Below, piece after piece: positions 7,971-15,295 of a stretch of DNA of 27,399 nt. The notes under the pieces are model-generated. The model ran no database searches. It saw nothing but the letters and a program-made list of their open reading frames with translations, and had not been told where the DNA came from. The stretch is from JADJLQ01 sp964405735 (GTDB taxonomy: Bacteria; Bacteroidota; Bacteroidia; Chitinophagales; Saprospiraceae), in the NCBI GenBank assembly GCA_964405735.1, contig CAYOPD010000053.1, forward strand, positions 1-27,399, given 5' to 3'. Made by a program: the position numbers and the translations under genes. The first letter of the stretch is position 1; each line of letters begins with the position of its first letter.

Positions 7971-8835
7971 TGGCTTCGCGGAGATGGTCTTTATTTTGGG
8001 CGCTTAATGGCCAGAGTGGCAGCCTCACTTGGTCTTCACACCGGCCCAGTATTTGAAGTGCGGCTTTGATGCCCACCGGATTTCCTTCGATATACAACCA
8101 TTTGTGCACGTCCAAAAGGAGATCGTTATGTAATTTTGCATCCTTGAAATTGCCCTCCAGTGCTGAATCCACCATGGCGGCAAAAATATCCGGGAATGCA
8201 TTGCTGATCACTGAAATCACCCCGTCAGACCCGCAAGCGATCATAGGCAGGGTGATCAGATCGTCCCCCGATAACACCCTGAAATGCACAGGCCTGTATT
8301 TCAGGAGCTGCATGATCTGGTTAAAATCCCCTGAAGCTTCCTTGGTACCTATGATATTGGGATGCTCCGCAAGTTTCAGTGTGGTTTCTGCGGAAATATT
8401 GACGGCGGTGCGGGATGGCACATTATATAATATGACGGGGACCGGACTGGCATCCGCTATGGCCATGAAATGCTGAAAAAGGCCTGCCTGACTGGGTTTG
8501 TTGTAATAAGGACTGGCAACCAGGATCGCCCCAATCCCATCAAATCGGAATGCTTTGATCATATCGAGGACCTGCCTGGTGTTGTTTTTACCGAACCAGC
8601 CACAAACGACAGGAACCTTGCCATCCGCAGCTTCCACCACGGTATCCAGCACCCTATGGCATTCTGCATCGGAAAGGGTGGAAGTCTCACCGGTGGTACC
8701 CAGGGGAACGAGAAAATCCACTCCATGCGCCAGGTTGTGCGCAACTATCCTTTTTAAGGCTCCGGTGTCCACCTGGTCGCCGGCAAAGGGCGTCACCAGT
8801 GCCGTACCCAATCCCTTAATAAGCGAGGTGTCCAT
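7948..8835 (-). CDS. dapA: 4-hydroxy-tetrahydrodipicolinate synthase
   Basis: Condenses pyruvate with aspartate semialdehyde, the first committed step to diaminopimelate and lysine. The 295-aa TIM-barrel protein has GTTGETSTL with Thr47 and Thr48 (44-54), the catalytic-triad Tyr137 in LYNVPSRT, substrate Arg142, and the Schiff-base Lys165 in GTKEASGD. Length and spacing match E. coli DapA. These features, and its place in a core-gene operon, favour DapA over related pyruvate aldolases. Its start overlaps the end of the DUF6913 gene by 20 nt, so it is probably translationally coupled in the accA-DUF6913-dapA operon. Its 3' end overlaps convergent rnc by 23 nt, leaving no room for a separate terminator. 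Confidence 0.95.
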   Translation of the reverse strand: MDTSLIKGLGTALVTPFAGDQVDTGALKRIVAHNLAHGVDFLVPLGTTGETSTLSDAECHRVLDTVVEAADGKVPVVCGWFGKNNTRQVLDMIKAFRFDGIGAILVASPYYNKPSQAGLFQHFMAIADASPVPVILYNVPSRTAVNISAETTLKLAEHPNIIGTKEASGDFNQIMQLLKYRPVHFRVLSGDDLITLPMIACGSDGVISVISNAFPDIFAAMVDSALEGNFKDAKLHNDLLLDVHKWLYIEGNPVGIKAALQILGRCEDQVRLPLWPLSAQNKDHLREAIRHLSPL

Positions 8836-9376
8836 GAAAACTGACTTTATTGAGTATTAAAATGAGTTCGCTAATATATTGTTTTATGCTGAAGGTACCG
8901 CTGGTGTCGAGGATCAGATGGTAATGCTCATCAAAAAGGGATTTGGGCCCTACCTTAAAAGGGGAATGAGCCAGGGCGGCCAGGTAATGGATGGAGAGGT
9001 TTTGGCTGAGGTCCGCATTGACCAGGAGATCGTATTTGAAATCCAGGAAAGTCCGGATGTCACTGTTGGACGGTATGAAAAAAAAAGAAACATCCCCCCG
9101 GTTAAAATGGCGGAAGGGCAGGCCTGAGGTGCCGGCTTTATAATCCAGGTAGGCAAGGAGATGCACCTGAATGCGGAGTTTATCAAACAATTTCGCAAAA
9201 CGAAGGACTTCGGTTTTATCCTCCAGATCGGAAGCATCGAACAGGATGGCCATATGGCTGATTGCCATTTCATGGACGGGCTGTTTGTCCAATACCTGGC
9301 CTTTAACGCCCTCCGCGAGTTTCTTCCTGAAACGGGAAAGGCGAAACTGATATAAAAAGGGTTGCGGGGGTTTCAT
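8816..9376 (-). CDS. DUF6913-like protein of unknown function
   Basis: A 186-aa protein without signal peptide or membrane segment. It begins with a basic helix (FRLSRFRKKLAEG) and continues with a globular alpha/beta core: MAILFDASDLEDKTEVLRF, then VHLLAYLDYK, FNRGDVSFFF, DLLVNADLSQNLSIHYLAAL and FDEHYHLILDTSGTFSIKQY. This pattern matches what I remember of a Bacteroidota-restricted family (DUF6913) that often sits next to dapA; no activity is known to me. The gene lies 4 nt after accA and overlaps dapA by 20 nt, so it is embedded in a tight operon of fatty-acid and diaminopimelate genes. Envelope-precursor supply is a reasonable guess, not a finding. Family assignment is moderate, coding status high. 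Confidence 0.75.
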   Translation of the reverse strand: MKPPQPFLYQFRLSRFRKKLAEGVKGQVLDKQPVHEMAISHMAILFDASDLEDKTEVLRFAKLFDKLRIQVHLLAYLDYKAGTSGLPFRHFNRGDVSFFFIPSNSDIRTFLDFKYDLLVNADLSQNLSIHYLAALAHSPFKVGPKSLFDEHYHLILDTSGTFSIKQYISELILILNKVSFHGHLAY

Positions 9377-9380
9377 ATCA

Positions 9381-10343
9381 TCAGGCGGGAGTCACCTTTT
9401 TAAATTGCCCCATTTTCGTGTATTTATTTATTCTTTTTTTGATACGGGTTTCCGGTTTTTCATCAATGATCTCGGCCAATTCCTTTTTGATGTGTTTTTT
9501 AAGAGTTTTGGCCATGGTCTCCGGATCGGCATGGGCTCCTCCCAGGGGCTCCTTCACAATATCGTCAATGAGCCCGAATTCCAGCATATGGTCTGCGGTG
9601 AGCTTGAGCGCTTCCGCAGCCTGCTGTTTGTAATCCCAGCTTCGCCAGAGAATGGAGGAACAGGATTCCGGAGATATTACAGTGTACCAGGTATTTTCAA
9701 GCATAAACACCTTATCGCCCAATCCAATGCCAAGTGCGCCACCGGAAGCGCCTTCCCCGATCACATAACAGAGAATGGGTACCCTGAGCTTGGCCATTTC
9801 AAACAGGTTGCGGGCAATGGCTTCGGCTTGTCCCCTTTCTTCGGCTTCGGGGCCGTGATAGGCTCCCGGGGTATCGATGAAAGTAATCACCGGGAAACCA
9901 AAACGTTCAGCCAGTTTCATCAGGCGCAGGGCCTTGCGGTATCCTTCCGGGTTGGCCATGCCGAAATTGCGGTACTGTCGCATTTTGGTGTTTACCCCTT
10001 TCTGATGGCCGATGATCACCACGCTTTGATTGTCGATGATGCCCAAGCCGCCCACCATGGCTTTATCGTCACGGATATTGCGGTCGCCGTGCAATTCAAT
10101 AAATGTTTTGCAAATCTGCTCGATGTAATAAAGGGTATAGGGCCGTTCAGGGTGCCTGGATACCTGTACTTTTTGCCAACCGTTGAGATTGGAATATATC
10201 TCTTTACGGGTATTCTTGATTTTTTGTTCCATCTCCCGAATGGGCTCTGAAACATCCACTTCATTTTTTTCCTGGATTTTCTGAAGTTTGGACAGTTCTT
10301 CAAAGAGGTCTTCTAAAGGCTTTTCGAAATCTAAGAAAACCAT
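9381..10343 (-). CDS. accA: Acetyl-CoA carboxylase carboxyltransferase subunit alpha
   Basis: The alpha subunit of the carboxyltransferase that makes malonyl-CoA from acetyl-CoA, the precursor consumed by the nearby FabF step. The 320-aa protein has the coiled N-terminal helix (FEKPLEDLFEEL), the HPERPYTLYYIE and LHGDRNIRDDKAMVGG segments, TFIDTPGAYHGPEAEERGQ (oxyanion/CoA region) and IGEGASGGALGIGLGD, all typical of AccA. Length is normal. It heads a minus-strand operon: 4 nt separate it from the DUF6913 gene, which overlaps dapA. A -7 box TACCTTTG lies 22 nt upstream of the ATG. The beta subunit (accD) is not in the window, as is usual when the subunits are encoded separately. Confidence 0.97.
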   Translation of the reverse strand: MVFLDFEKPLEDLFEELSKLQKIQEKNEVDVSEPIREMEQKIKNTRKEIYSNLNGWQKVQVSRHPERPYTLYYIEQICKTFIELHGDRNIRDDKAMVGGLGIIDNQSVVIIGHQKGVNTKMRQYRNFGMANPEGYRKALRLMKLAERFGFPVITFIDTPGAYHGPEAEERGQAEAIARNLFEMAKLRVPILCYVIGEGASGGALGIGLGDKVFMLENTWYTVISPESCSSILWRSWDYKQQAAEALKLTADHMLEFGLIDDIVKEPLGGAHADPETMAKTLKKHIKKELAEIIDEKPETRIKKRINKYTKMGQFKKVTPA

Positions 10344-10365
10344 ATGGCAATCATTCTAATTTGCG

Positions 10366-10373
10366 CAAAGGTA
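10366..10373 (-). promoter_or_regulatory. -7 promoter box (TACCTTTG) for accA-DUF6913-dapA
   Basis: Reading the minus strand, TACCTTTG fits TAnnTTTG exactly, 22 nt upstream of the accA ATG, inside the 90-bp gap to the mannonate dehydratase gene. No good -33 TTTG is seen. The octamer is identical to the one before the TPR operon. Confidence 0.5.
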
Positions 10374-10433
10374 GAAAAATTTCAATATCCTGTATTGCCT
10401 CCTATTTATTTGAATTTCAACCGTATACAAGGT

Positions 10434-11582
10434 TCAATATGATTTCATATCGCCTTTTGCTGCTCCTTCAATCAAGCCGCGGATATAACCAATGGCAAAA
10501 AGGGTCCCGATGGTGCTATAACCCGGATGTTCATTGGAATCCCCGGCCATCGTCGGCACATGATCGGGCCGCATCGGGCCTTTGAAGCCCATGCGGAGGT
10601 AGGTCTGCATGGCTTTAAACATATCGGTTTTCCCATCGTCGTGGAAGGTCTCTTCGAATTTATTCTTATGCCCGCGCACATCCCGGAAATGGACAAAGTG
10701 GATGGCATTTCTTTTTCCGAAGTATTCGATGGCCGCCGGGATGTCTTCTCCCTTGCCTTCCTCACCCATTGAAGCAAAACTGCCCTGGCAGAAGGTAAGC
10801 CCGTTGCTGGGGCTGGGATAAAGGTCCAGCAGTTTTTTAAATGAATCCACAGAAGTCATGATCCTGGGTATCCCCCTCAACCGGTCTACCGGCGGATCAT
10901 CCGGATGTAGGGCAAGCTTGATCCCGTACTTCTCGGCCGCTGGCACCGCCGCTTTCAGGAAATATTCCAGGTTTTTCCACATGCCGGCATGGCTCAACTC
11001 CCCATACTCGGTGAACGGGGCCTGGCTACGGGCATCATCTAAATCAAAAGAACTCACAAGAGCCCCTCCCCTGCCCGGTTTGTCCAGGGTGGTCCTGGCC
11101 CAGTTGACTACTGGCATCCAGTTGTAACAAACCGTATCGATACCCTCGGCGGAGATATTTTTCATAAAAGTGATGAAGTGATCGATCTCTTCATCGCGGC
11201 CGTCAAGACCAAGTTTGGTTTTCGTGCCGAGCGCGGGAGGCCCTTCGATCACTTTCAGTTGCAAACCCTCCTTTAGCCAGGCGGCTTTCACCGCTCTGAT
11301 CACTTCGGCGTCAAAATTGTTTTTACCCTGCATGCCGACCATTCCTGGATGGATACCACCAACGGCACCCAATACGGCCATTTGCCTGGCGAGGGCGGTT
11401 TTGCGCGGCTCTATTCCCCAGAAATAAGCGAGACAAAGCTGGATGCCTGCATCTTTGACCCAGGTTTTGAGTCTCGAGGTTTCCTCCTCCTTGATTATGC
11501 CGGAATGGATAGTATGAATCAGGGGTACAGATGCGGTAAATGCCGCTGTTTTTTTGAGAAATTCTCTTCTTTTGTTTTTCAT
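10434..11582 (-). CDS. uxuA: Mannonate dehydratase (UxuA family) with Tat signal
   Basis: The UxuA family dehydrates D-mannonate to 2-keto-3-deoxygluconate in hexuronate breakdown. The 382-aa protein carries the family metal-site motifs: HPDDPP (His226), LTFCQGS (Cys265), IHFVHFRD (His295) and RPDHVP (Asp340). Spacings resemble those I recall for the Mn ligands of characterised enzymes. The family's KFEETFHDDG segment is also present. Unusually, the N-terminus (KRREFLKKTAAFTASVPLI) is a twin-arginine export signal matching RRxFLK, whereas classical UxuA is cytoplasmic. No uxuB, uxaC or kdgK neighbours are visible, so substrate and pathway are uncertain. It lies 48 bp downstream of the HTH-LamG protein gene on the same strand and may be co-transcribed with it. 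Family is secure, specificity is not. Confidence 0.85.
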   Translation of the reverse strand: MKNKRREFLKKTAAFTASVPLIHTIHSGIIKEEETSRLKTWVKDAGIQLCLAYFWGIEPRKTALARQMAVLGAVGGIHPGMVGMQGKNNFDAEVIRAVKAAWLKEGLQLKVIEGPPALGTKTKLGLDGRDEEIDHFITFMKNISAEGIDTVCYNWMPVVNWARTTLDKPGRGGALVSSFDLDDARSQAPFTEYGELSHAGMWKNLEYFLKAAVPAAEKYGIKLALHPDDPPVDRLRGIPRIMTSVDSFKKLLDLYPSPSNGLTFCQGSFASMGEEGKGEDIPAAIEYFGKRNAIHFVHFRDVRGHKNKFEETFHDDGKTDMFKAMQTYLRMGFKGPMRPDHVPTMAGDSNEHPGYSTIGTLFAIGYIRGLIEGAAKGDMKSY

Positions 11583-11630
11583 GAGTATACTTTAAGTAAA
11601 GAAATGGCTCCCGGTCATCCCTTTACAGTG

Positions 11631-12950
11631 TCACAATTCAATCTTCCGGCCATCTTTTATGAACCAGGTATCCCGGATGGCTGCAGGGCCATTAAAGCGG
11701 TACTGCACCCCGACTATTCCGGTCGGATAATGGGGAAAGGAAAGCGAATAGGCTTCCACCCCGTTCACCCAGATGGTAGCCTTTTTATTCAGACAGATGA
11801 TCTTCACATGGGTCCATTGATTCAGGTCGGCCCCGAACCCGGAGAGGTCAGCGGACTTGCTGCTGACCCGGGTTCCTGCAAAACTCAACTGCAAATCCCC
11901 GACGCAAGCTTTTGCACTCAGGGGAATGATGATGATATCGTCTTTGCATTGAATGAGTATCTGCACTTTCTGACAGGCATTATCACCACCATTGAAGGGA
12001 TTCATGACACTGGTCTCAAAAACAAACCGGTCGTTCATCAAACCTTCGAAATCCCGTTGATTATAAATCCGGACTTTGGGGCATAATGGCAACAACGGCA
12101 GGTTGTGATCCTTAAAAGCCTTCTCATCCAAGCCTATCCACCCTGCTTTTAAAATTTCCTGTTCCTGGAAATATACCGGGGTTGTTTCTTCAATTTCCAC
12201 CAGCCCAAGCCAGCCATCGGTGGTAATCTGGATGTCATGCGTTTTGACGACCGTGGTATCCACCATAAGTTTAGCCCTGAAATAACCGGGATAATAATAA
12301 ATGGCGGAATGTTCCTTCTTGTTTTTATCGACACGTGCCTTCCGCCTGGTATCCCAGGTCTGGGAAATAAACACCGATTCAGAAGGGGAGGCTGATGCAT
12401 CGTAACGGAAAATCACGGAATTGGGCAGTCCGGAAGTTTTTATTTTGTTGGCCTCAAAAGTGAACCTGGCAGGGTCAATATCATAGGTCCCTGATGAATG
12501 TTTCTTTTTGAAGTTGAGTGCATAGACTGCGATCAAGGTGAGCAAGCCGAAAGAGAAAAGAAAAAAAACCGATTTGCCCTGCCTGACGGTTCTGTTTTCC
12601 CTGTAGGGCTGTTCCATTGGAGCCCGGAGCGTCACCTCTTCTAAACGAACCTCTTCGTCTCCGGCCGGACTATCCTTAAATTTAATTTTGAATCCACGCC
12701 AGTCACCGTAACCCAGATAACCGGCAAGGGCATTCAGGGTGGTGAGGGAGGGCGCATGATCGTATTTGATTTTGCCCCAGAGCCTCTTAAGGGTGGTGAC
12801 ACTCAGTTGCACTCCGGTCCGTTTTTCCAGTTCTTCGCTGAGTTTTTCAAAATCATAAGGGTTCCAGTCGGCACTGCTGCCCCAGCCCAGCCTGGACTCT
12901 ATCTCAAGCAGGCAGGATTCGATGATCTCTTTTTCGGCTTCTTCTGACAC
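11631..12950 (-). CDS. Transmembrane protein with HTH-like N-terminus and PKD/LamG-like exterior
   Basis: A 439-aa protein with a GTG start; an in-frame stop lies just upstream. Residues 1-90 form a helical domain common in Bacteroidota, with LSVTTLKRLWGK (49-60) and SLTTLNALAGYLGYGDWRGF (68-87), resembling an Xre-like helix-turn-helix. One hydrophobic helix follows at about 127-146, preceded by Arg/Lys residues and followed by KKK. The remainder should be outside the membrane or in the periplasm. About 160-245 reads like a PKD-type beta sandwich (FRYDASAS, YYYPGYFRAKLMVD). About 290-435 is concanavalin/LamG-like, with WTHVKIICLNKKATIWVNG as in glycan-binding sandwiches. The layout recalls ToxR-type one-component regulators. 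The Tat-type mannonate dehydratase gene lies 48 bp downstream. The function is unknown; a sugar-sensing role is inference. Confidence 0.7.
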   Translation of the reverse strand: MSEEAEKEIIESCLLEIESRLGWGSSADWNPYDFEKLSEELEKRTGVQLSVTTLKRLWGKIKYDHAPSLTTLNALAGYLGYGDWRGFKIKFKDSPAGDEEVRLEEVTLRAPMEQPYRENRTVRQGKSVFFLFSFGLLTLIAVYALNFKKKHSSGTYDIDPARFTFEANKIKTSGLPNSVIFRYDASASPSESVFISQTWDTRRKARVDKNKKEHSAIYYYPGYFRAKLMVDTTVVKTHDIQITTDGWLGLVEIEETTPVYFQEQEILKAGWIGLDEKAFKDHNLPLLPLCPKVRIYNQRDFEGLMNDRFVFETSVMNPFNGGDNACQKVQILIQCKDDIIIIPLSAKACVGDLQLSFAGTRVSSKSADLSGFGADLNQWTHVKIICLNKKATIWVNGVEAYSLSFPHYPTGIVGVQYRFNGPAAIRDTWFIKDGRKIEL

Positions 12951-13119
12951 GGATGTTTTGTCGATCTAAATTGATGAAAAATAGTTTAAGGATAAGTTAA
13001 AAGTTAGCGTCCTTCCTGATCCGGGCCTGTTTGTAATAAAATTGAACCAACTTGTCACAGGTTTGGAAACCGTATCCAAGGCCATTTCATTCAAATTTGT
13101 AATAAATCCAATTGTGGTC

Positions 13120-13698
13120 ATGAAAATCCTATCGTATGCTTTATTTTTTTTGCTTGGTACGAATTGTACGGGACAAAACCAATCCTATTTCTATCAAATC
13201 CCGGCCTATCCTGAATCCTATACAGCGGCCACTGTAGCTGCCCGTATGGTCGACGGCCTTGGTTTCCGGTATTTTTGGGCCACCGAAGGGCTCACCGAAA
13301 AAGACCTTGCCTTCAAACCCGGTGACAGTGCCAGGACCACCCGGGAAACCCTTGAACATATTCTTTCGCTTACGCAGATCCTGGTCAATGCCGTAAATAA
13401 AAAGCCAACAGTATCCGGGGCTTCTTCGCCCAAAATGGATTTCCTCCAAATAAGAGATAAAACACTGAATAACCTTGAGGAAGCTAGTAAAATCCTGAAA
13501 TCCAATCAGGCTGTGCTAGATTCATTCCCCATGATCTTCCAAAACCCAGCACGTACAACGGAATTTCCTTTCTGGAACCTGATCAATGGCCCTGTTGCAG
13601 ATGCACTCTGGCATGTCGGACAGGTGGTCAGCTTCAGGAGGTCTTCAGGAAATCCTTTCCCAAGCGGGGTGAGTGTGTTACAAGGGATCAAAAGGTAG
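13120..13698 (+). CDS. Exported DinB-like protein
   Basis: I choose the ATG at 13120 (192 aa), because it begins with a signal-peptide-like segment (MKILSYALFFLLG). An in-frame start at 13042 would put 26 non-conserved residues in front of it. The mature part is helical and resembles the DinB/YfiT four-helix metalloenzyme fold: ATVAARMVDGLGFRYFWATEGLTEKDL, then RETLEHIL (His80) and ALWHVGQVVSFRRSSGNP (His165). These are candidate metal ligands, but the third classical His is not obvious. DinB-fold proteins include thiol-dependent transferases; no substrate can be named for an exported form. A partial -7 box (CAAATTTG, 13092-13099) precedes it. A heptamer repeat lies between it and the next gene. 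Family assignment is moderate. Confidence 0.7.
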   Translation: MKILSYALFFLLGTNCTGQNQSYFYQIPAYPESYTAATVAARMVDGLGFRYFWATEGLTEKDLAFKPGDSARTTRETLEHILSLTQILVNAVNKKPTVSGASSPKMDFLQIRDKTLNNLEEASKILKSNQAVLDSFPMIFQNPARTTEFPFWNLINGPVADALWHVGQVVSFRRSSGNPFPSGVSVLQGIKR

Positions 13699-13745
13699 AA
13701 GAAGATGGAAGATTGAAACCAGGGAGCTCCCCCCGTAACTACCCT

Positions 13746-13801
13746 CTTCCAACTTCCAACTCCCAACCTCTAACCTCTAACCTCTAACCTCTAACTCCCA
13801 T
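13746..13801. repeat. Eight-unit degenerate heptamer tract
   Basis: Eight consecutive 7-mers: CTTCCAA twice, CTCCCAA, CCTCTAA four times, CTCCCAT. It is strongly pyrimidine-biased on this strand. It occupies the gap between the DinB-like gene and the LamG-hydrolase gene, ending 35 nt before the latter's ATG. A 10-bp palindrome GGGAGCTCCC (13722-13731) precedes it. Confidence 0.9.
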
Positions 13802-13836
13802 CTCCTATTAATATCTAAACCCTCAATAAACCCATC

Positions 13837-15255
13837 ATGAAAAATGTATTCTTTTTATTGCTTTGTACGTCCCTGATGATGCGGGCACAAACCATTCGTC
13901 CGGACCTCAGAAACCCTTCATTATGGATAGCATCCGGTATCCATCCGGAACCCTTGGATGACGCCAAATACCCGGGCATCCGGTTTAGTGAAACCGGGCA
14001 GGGAGGCTTGTACCTCCTGAATCAGCCGGAATTTTCCGAAGGCAGTATAGAATTTGATTTAAAAGGAAGAAACCAGCTTCAGAAGAGTTTTGTAGGGCTT
14101 GCCTTTCATATCCAGAATGACAGCGTGTATGATGCCATTTATTTCAGGCCCTTTAATTTTCGTTCCGAAGATACGGCCCGGCGGGCAAGGGCGGTGCAAT
14201 ACATTTCCTCGCCGGAACATCCCTGGTTCACGCTGCGGACGGCTTTCCCCGGGAAATATGAAAATAAAGTGAAGCCCGTACCCGATCCGGATGGCTGGTT
14301 CCATGTCCGGATTGATATCACTGGGCTGGAGGTTAAGGTCTATATCAACAACAATGCCCAGCCGAGCCTTGAAGTCACCAAACTGACCTCCACCGCCGCC
14401 GGCAAACTTGGCCTCTGGGTAGGGCCCCAATCGGATGCCGGCTTTGCCAATCTGAAGATCAGCCCTCATAAAAAAATGAATGCGGTCCCCTACGGCCAAA
14501 ACAAGGATGCGGGCCAGTACTGCCAGGTCGGGGACACCCGGATTTATTATGAAGTATACGGACAGGGCAGGCCCATCGTATTGCTTCATGGAGGGGTTTA
14601 TGGATACATCGATGAGTTCAGTCCCCTGATCGAACGACTGTCAGGGCATTTTAAGGTTATATGTATCGGTACCCGTGGTCATGGAAAATCGGAAATGGGA
14701 AAATTGCCTTACACCTGGTCACAAAGGGCCAGCGATGCTTTCCAGGTCATCCGGTCCGTCACCAATGAAAAAGCCATCGTGATTGGTTTCAGCGATGGCG
14801 CATACACTGCGTATAAATTGGCAGCCACGTACCCTCATTTGGTGGAAAGACTGATTGCGATTGGAGCCGGCGATTTTCCCAAAAACAACAGAAGAGAAAA
14901 ATTTAATTACACCCCGGAAGGGCTTATGCGGGATGCGGCGGATTTTTTTCAAGGCAGGCTGGCCCTGATGCCGGAACCCAACCGTTGGGCTGAAAACCTG
15001 CAGGGATTAAATCAGTTGTACAATAACGAATACCTGAGTAAGGAAACATTTCAACAAATATCCTGCCCCACCCTTCTGGTAGCCGGCGATCGGGACCAAT
15101 ACCATAAACCGGAGGACCTGGTAAATGCCGCCCGGTATATCCCTGAAAGCCAGCTCTGCATCATCAATGGCTGCGACCATGTGGTTATGTTCTGCAACTT
15201 TCCCATGTTCTGGGAAAGCATCCGGACTTTTATCAACTCCGGCAAATTACCCTGA
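13837..15255 (+). CDS. Exported LamG-like / alpha-beta hydrolase fusion
   Basis: A 472-aa protein with a signal peptide (MKNVFFLLLCTSLMMRAQ, cleavage near residue 18). Residues about 25-210 are a concanavalin-type sandwich of the LamG/DUF1080 kind: GSIEFDLKGRNQLQKSFVGL, FHIQNDSVYDAIYFRPFNF, GWFHVRIDITGLEVKVYINN, GKLGLWVGPQSDAGFANLKI. Residues about 230-470 are an alpha/beta hydrolase: VLLHGG oxyanion segment (248-253), RGHGKS (280-285), nucleophile Ser319 in VIGFSDG, acid Asp420 in VAGDRD, and His448 in GCDHVV. The catalytic triad is complete, so it should be an active esterase or lyase-type hydrolase. The N-terminal sandwich may bind a glycan or lipid. It starts 35 nt after the heptamer tract and lies 40 bp upstream of a serine hydrolase gene, probably in one transcript. 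The substrate is unknown. Confidence 0.8.
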   Translation: MKNVFFLLLCTSLMMRAQTIRPDLRNPSLWIASGIHPEPLDDAKYPGIRFSETGQGGLYLLNQPEFSEGSIEFDLKGRNQLQKSFVGLAFHIQNDSVYDAIYFRPFNFRSEDTARRARAVQYISSPEHPWFTLRTAFPGKYENKVKPVPDPDGWFHVRIDITGLEVKVYINNNAQPSLEVTKLTSTAAGKLGLWVGPQSDAGFANLKISPHKKMNAVPYGQNKDAGQYCQVGDTRIYYEVYGQGRPIVLLHGGVYGYIDEFSPLIERLSGHFKVICIGTRGHGKSEMGKLPYTWSQRASDAFQVIRSVTNEKAIVIGFSDGAYTAYKLAATYPHLVERLIAIGAGDFPKNNRREKFNYTPEGLMRDAADFFQGRLALMPEPNRWAENLQGLNQLYNNEYLSKETFQQISCPTLLVAGDRDQYHKPEDLVNAARYIPESQLCIINGCDHVVMFCNFPMFWESIRTFINSGKLP

Positions 15256-15295
15256 CCATCCAGGCTTGCAACCCCATCGAGAGGTCATAGTCTTT

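Noticed and set aside
9405..10250. 281-codon plus-strand frame opposite accA
   Set aside because: Shadow frame; AccA motifs lie on the minus strand.
13722..13731. GGGAGCTCCC palindrome as a terminator
   Set aside because: A 10-bp perfect palindrome cannot form a normal loop and has no T-run after it.
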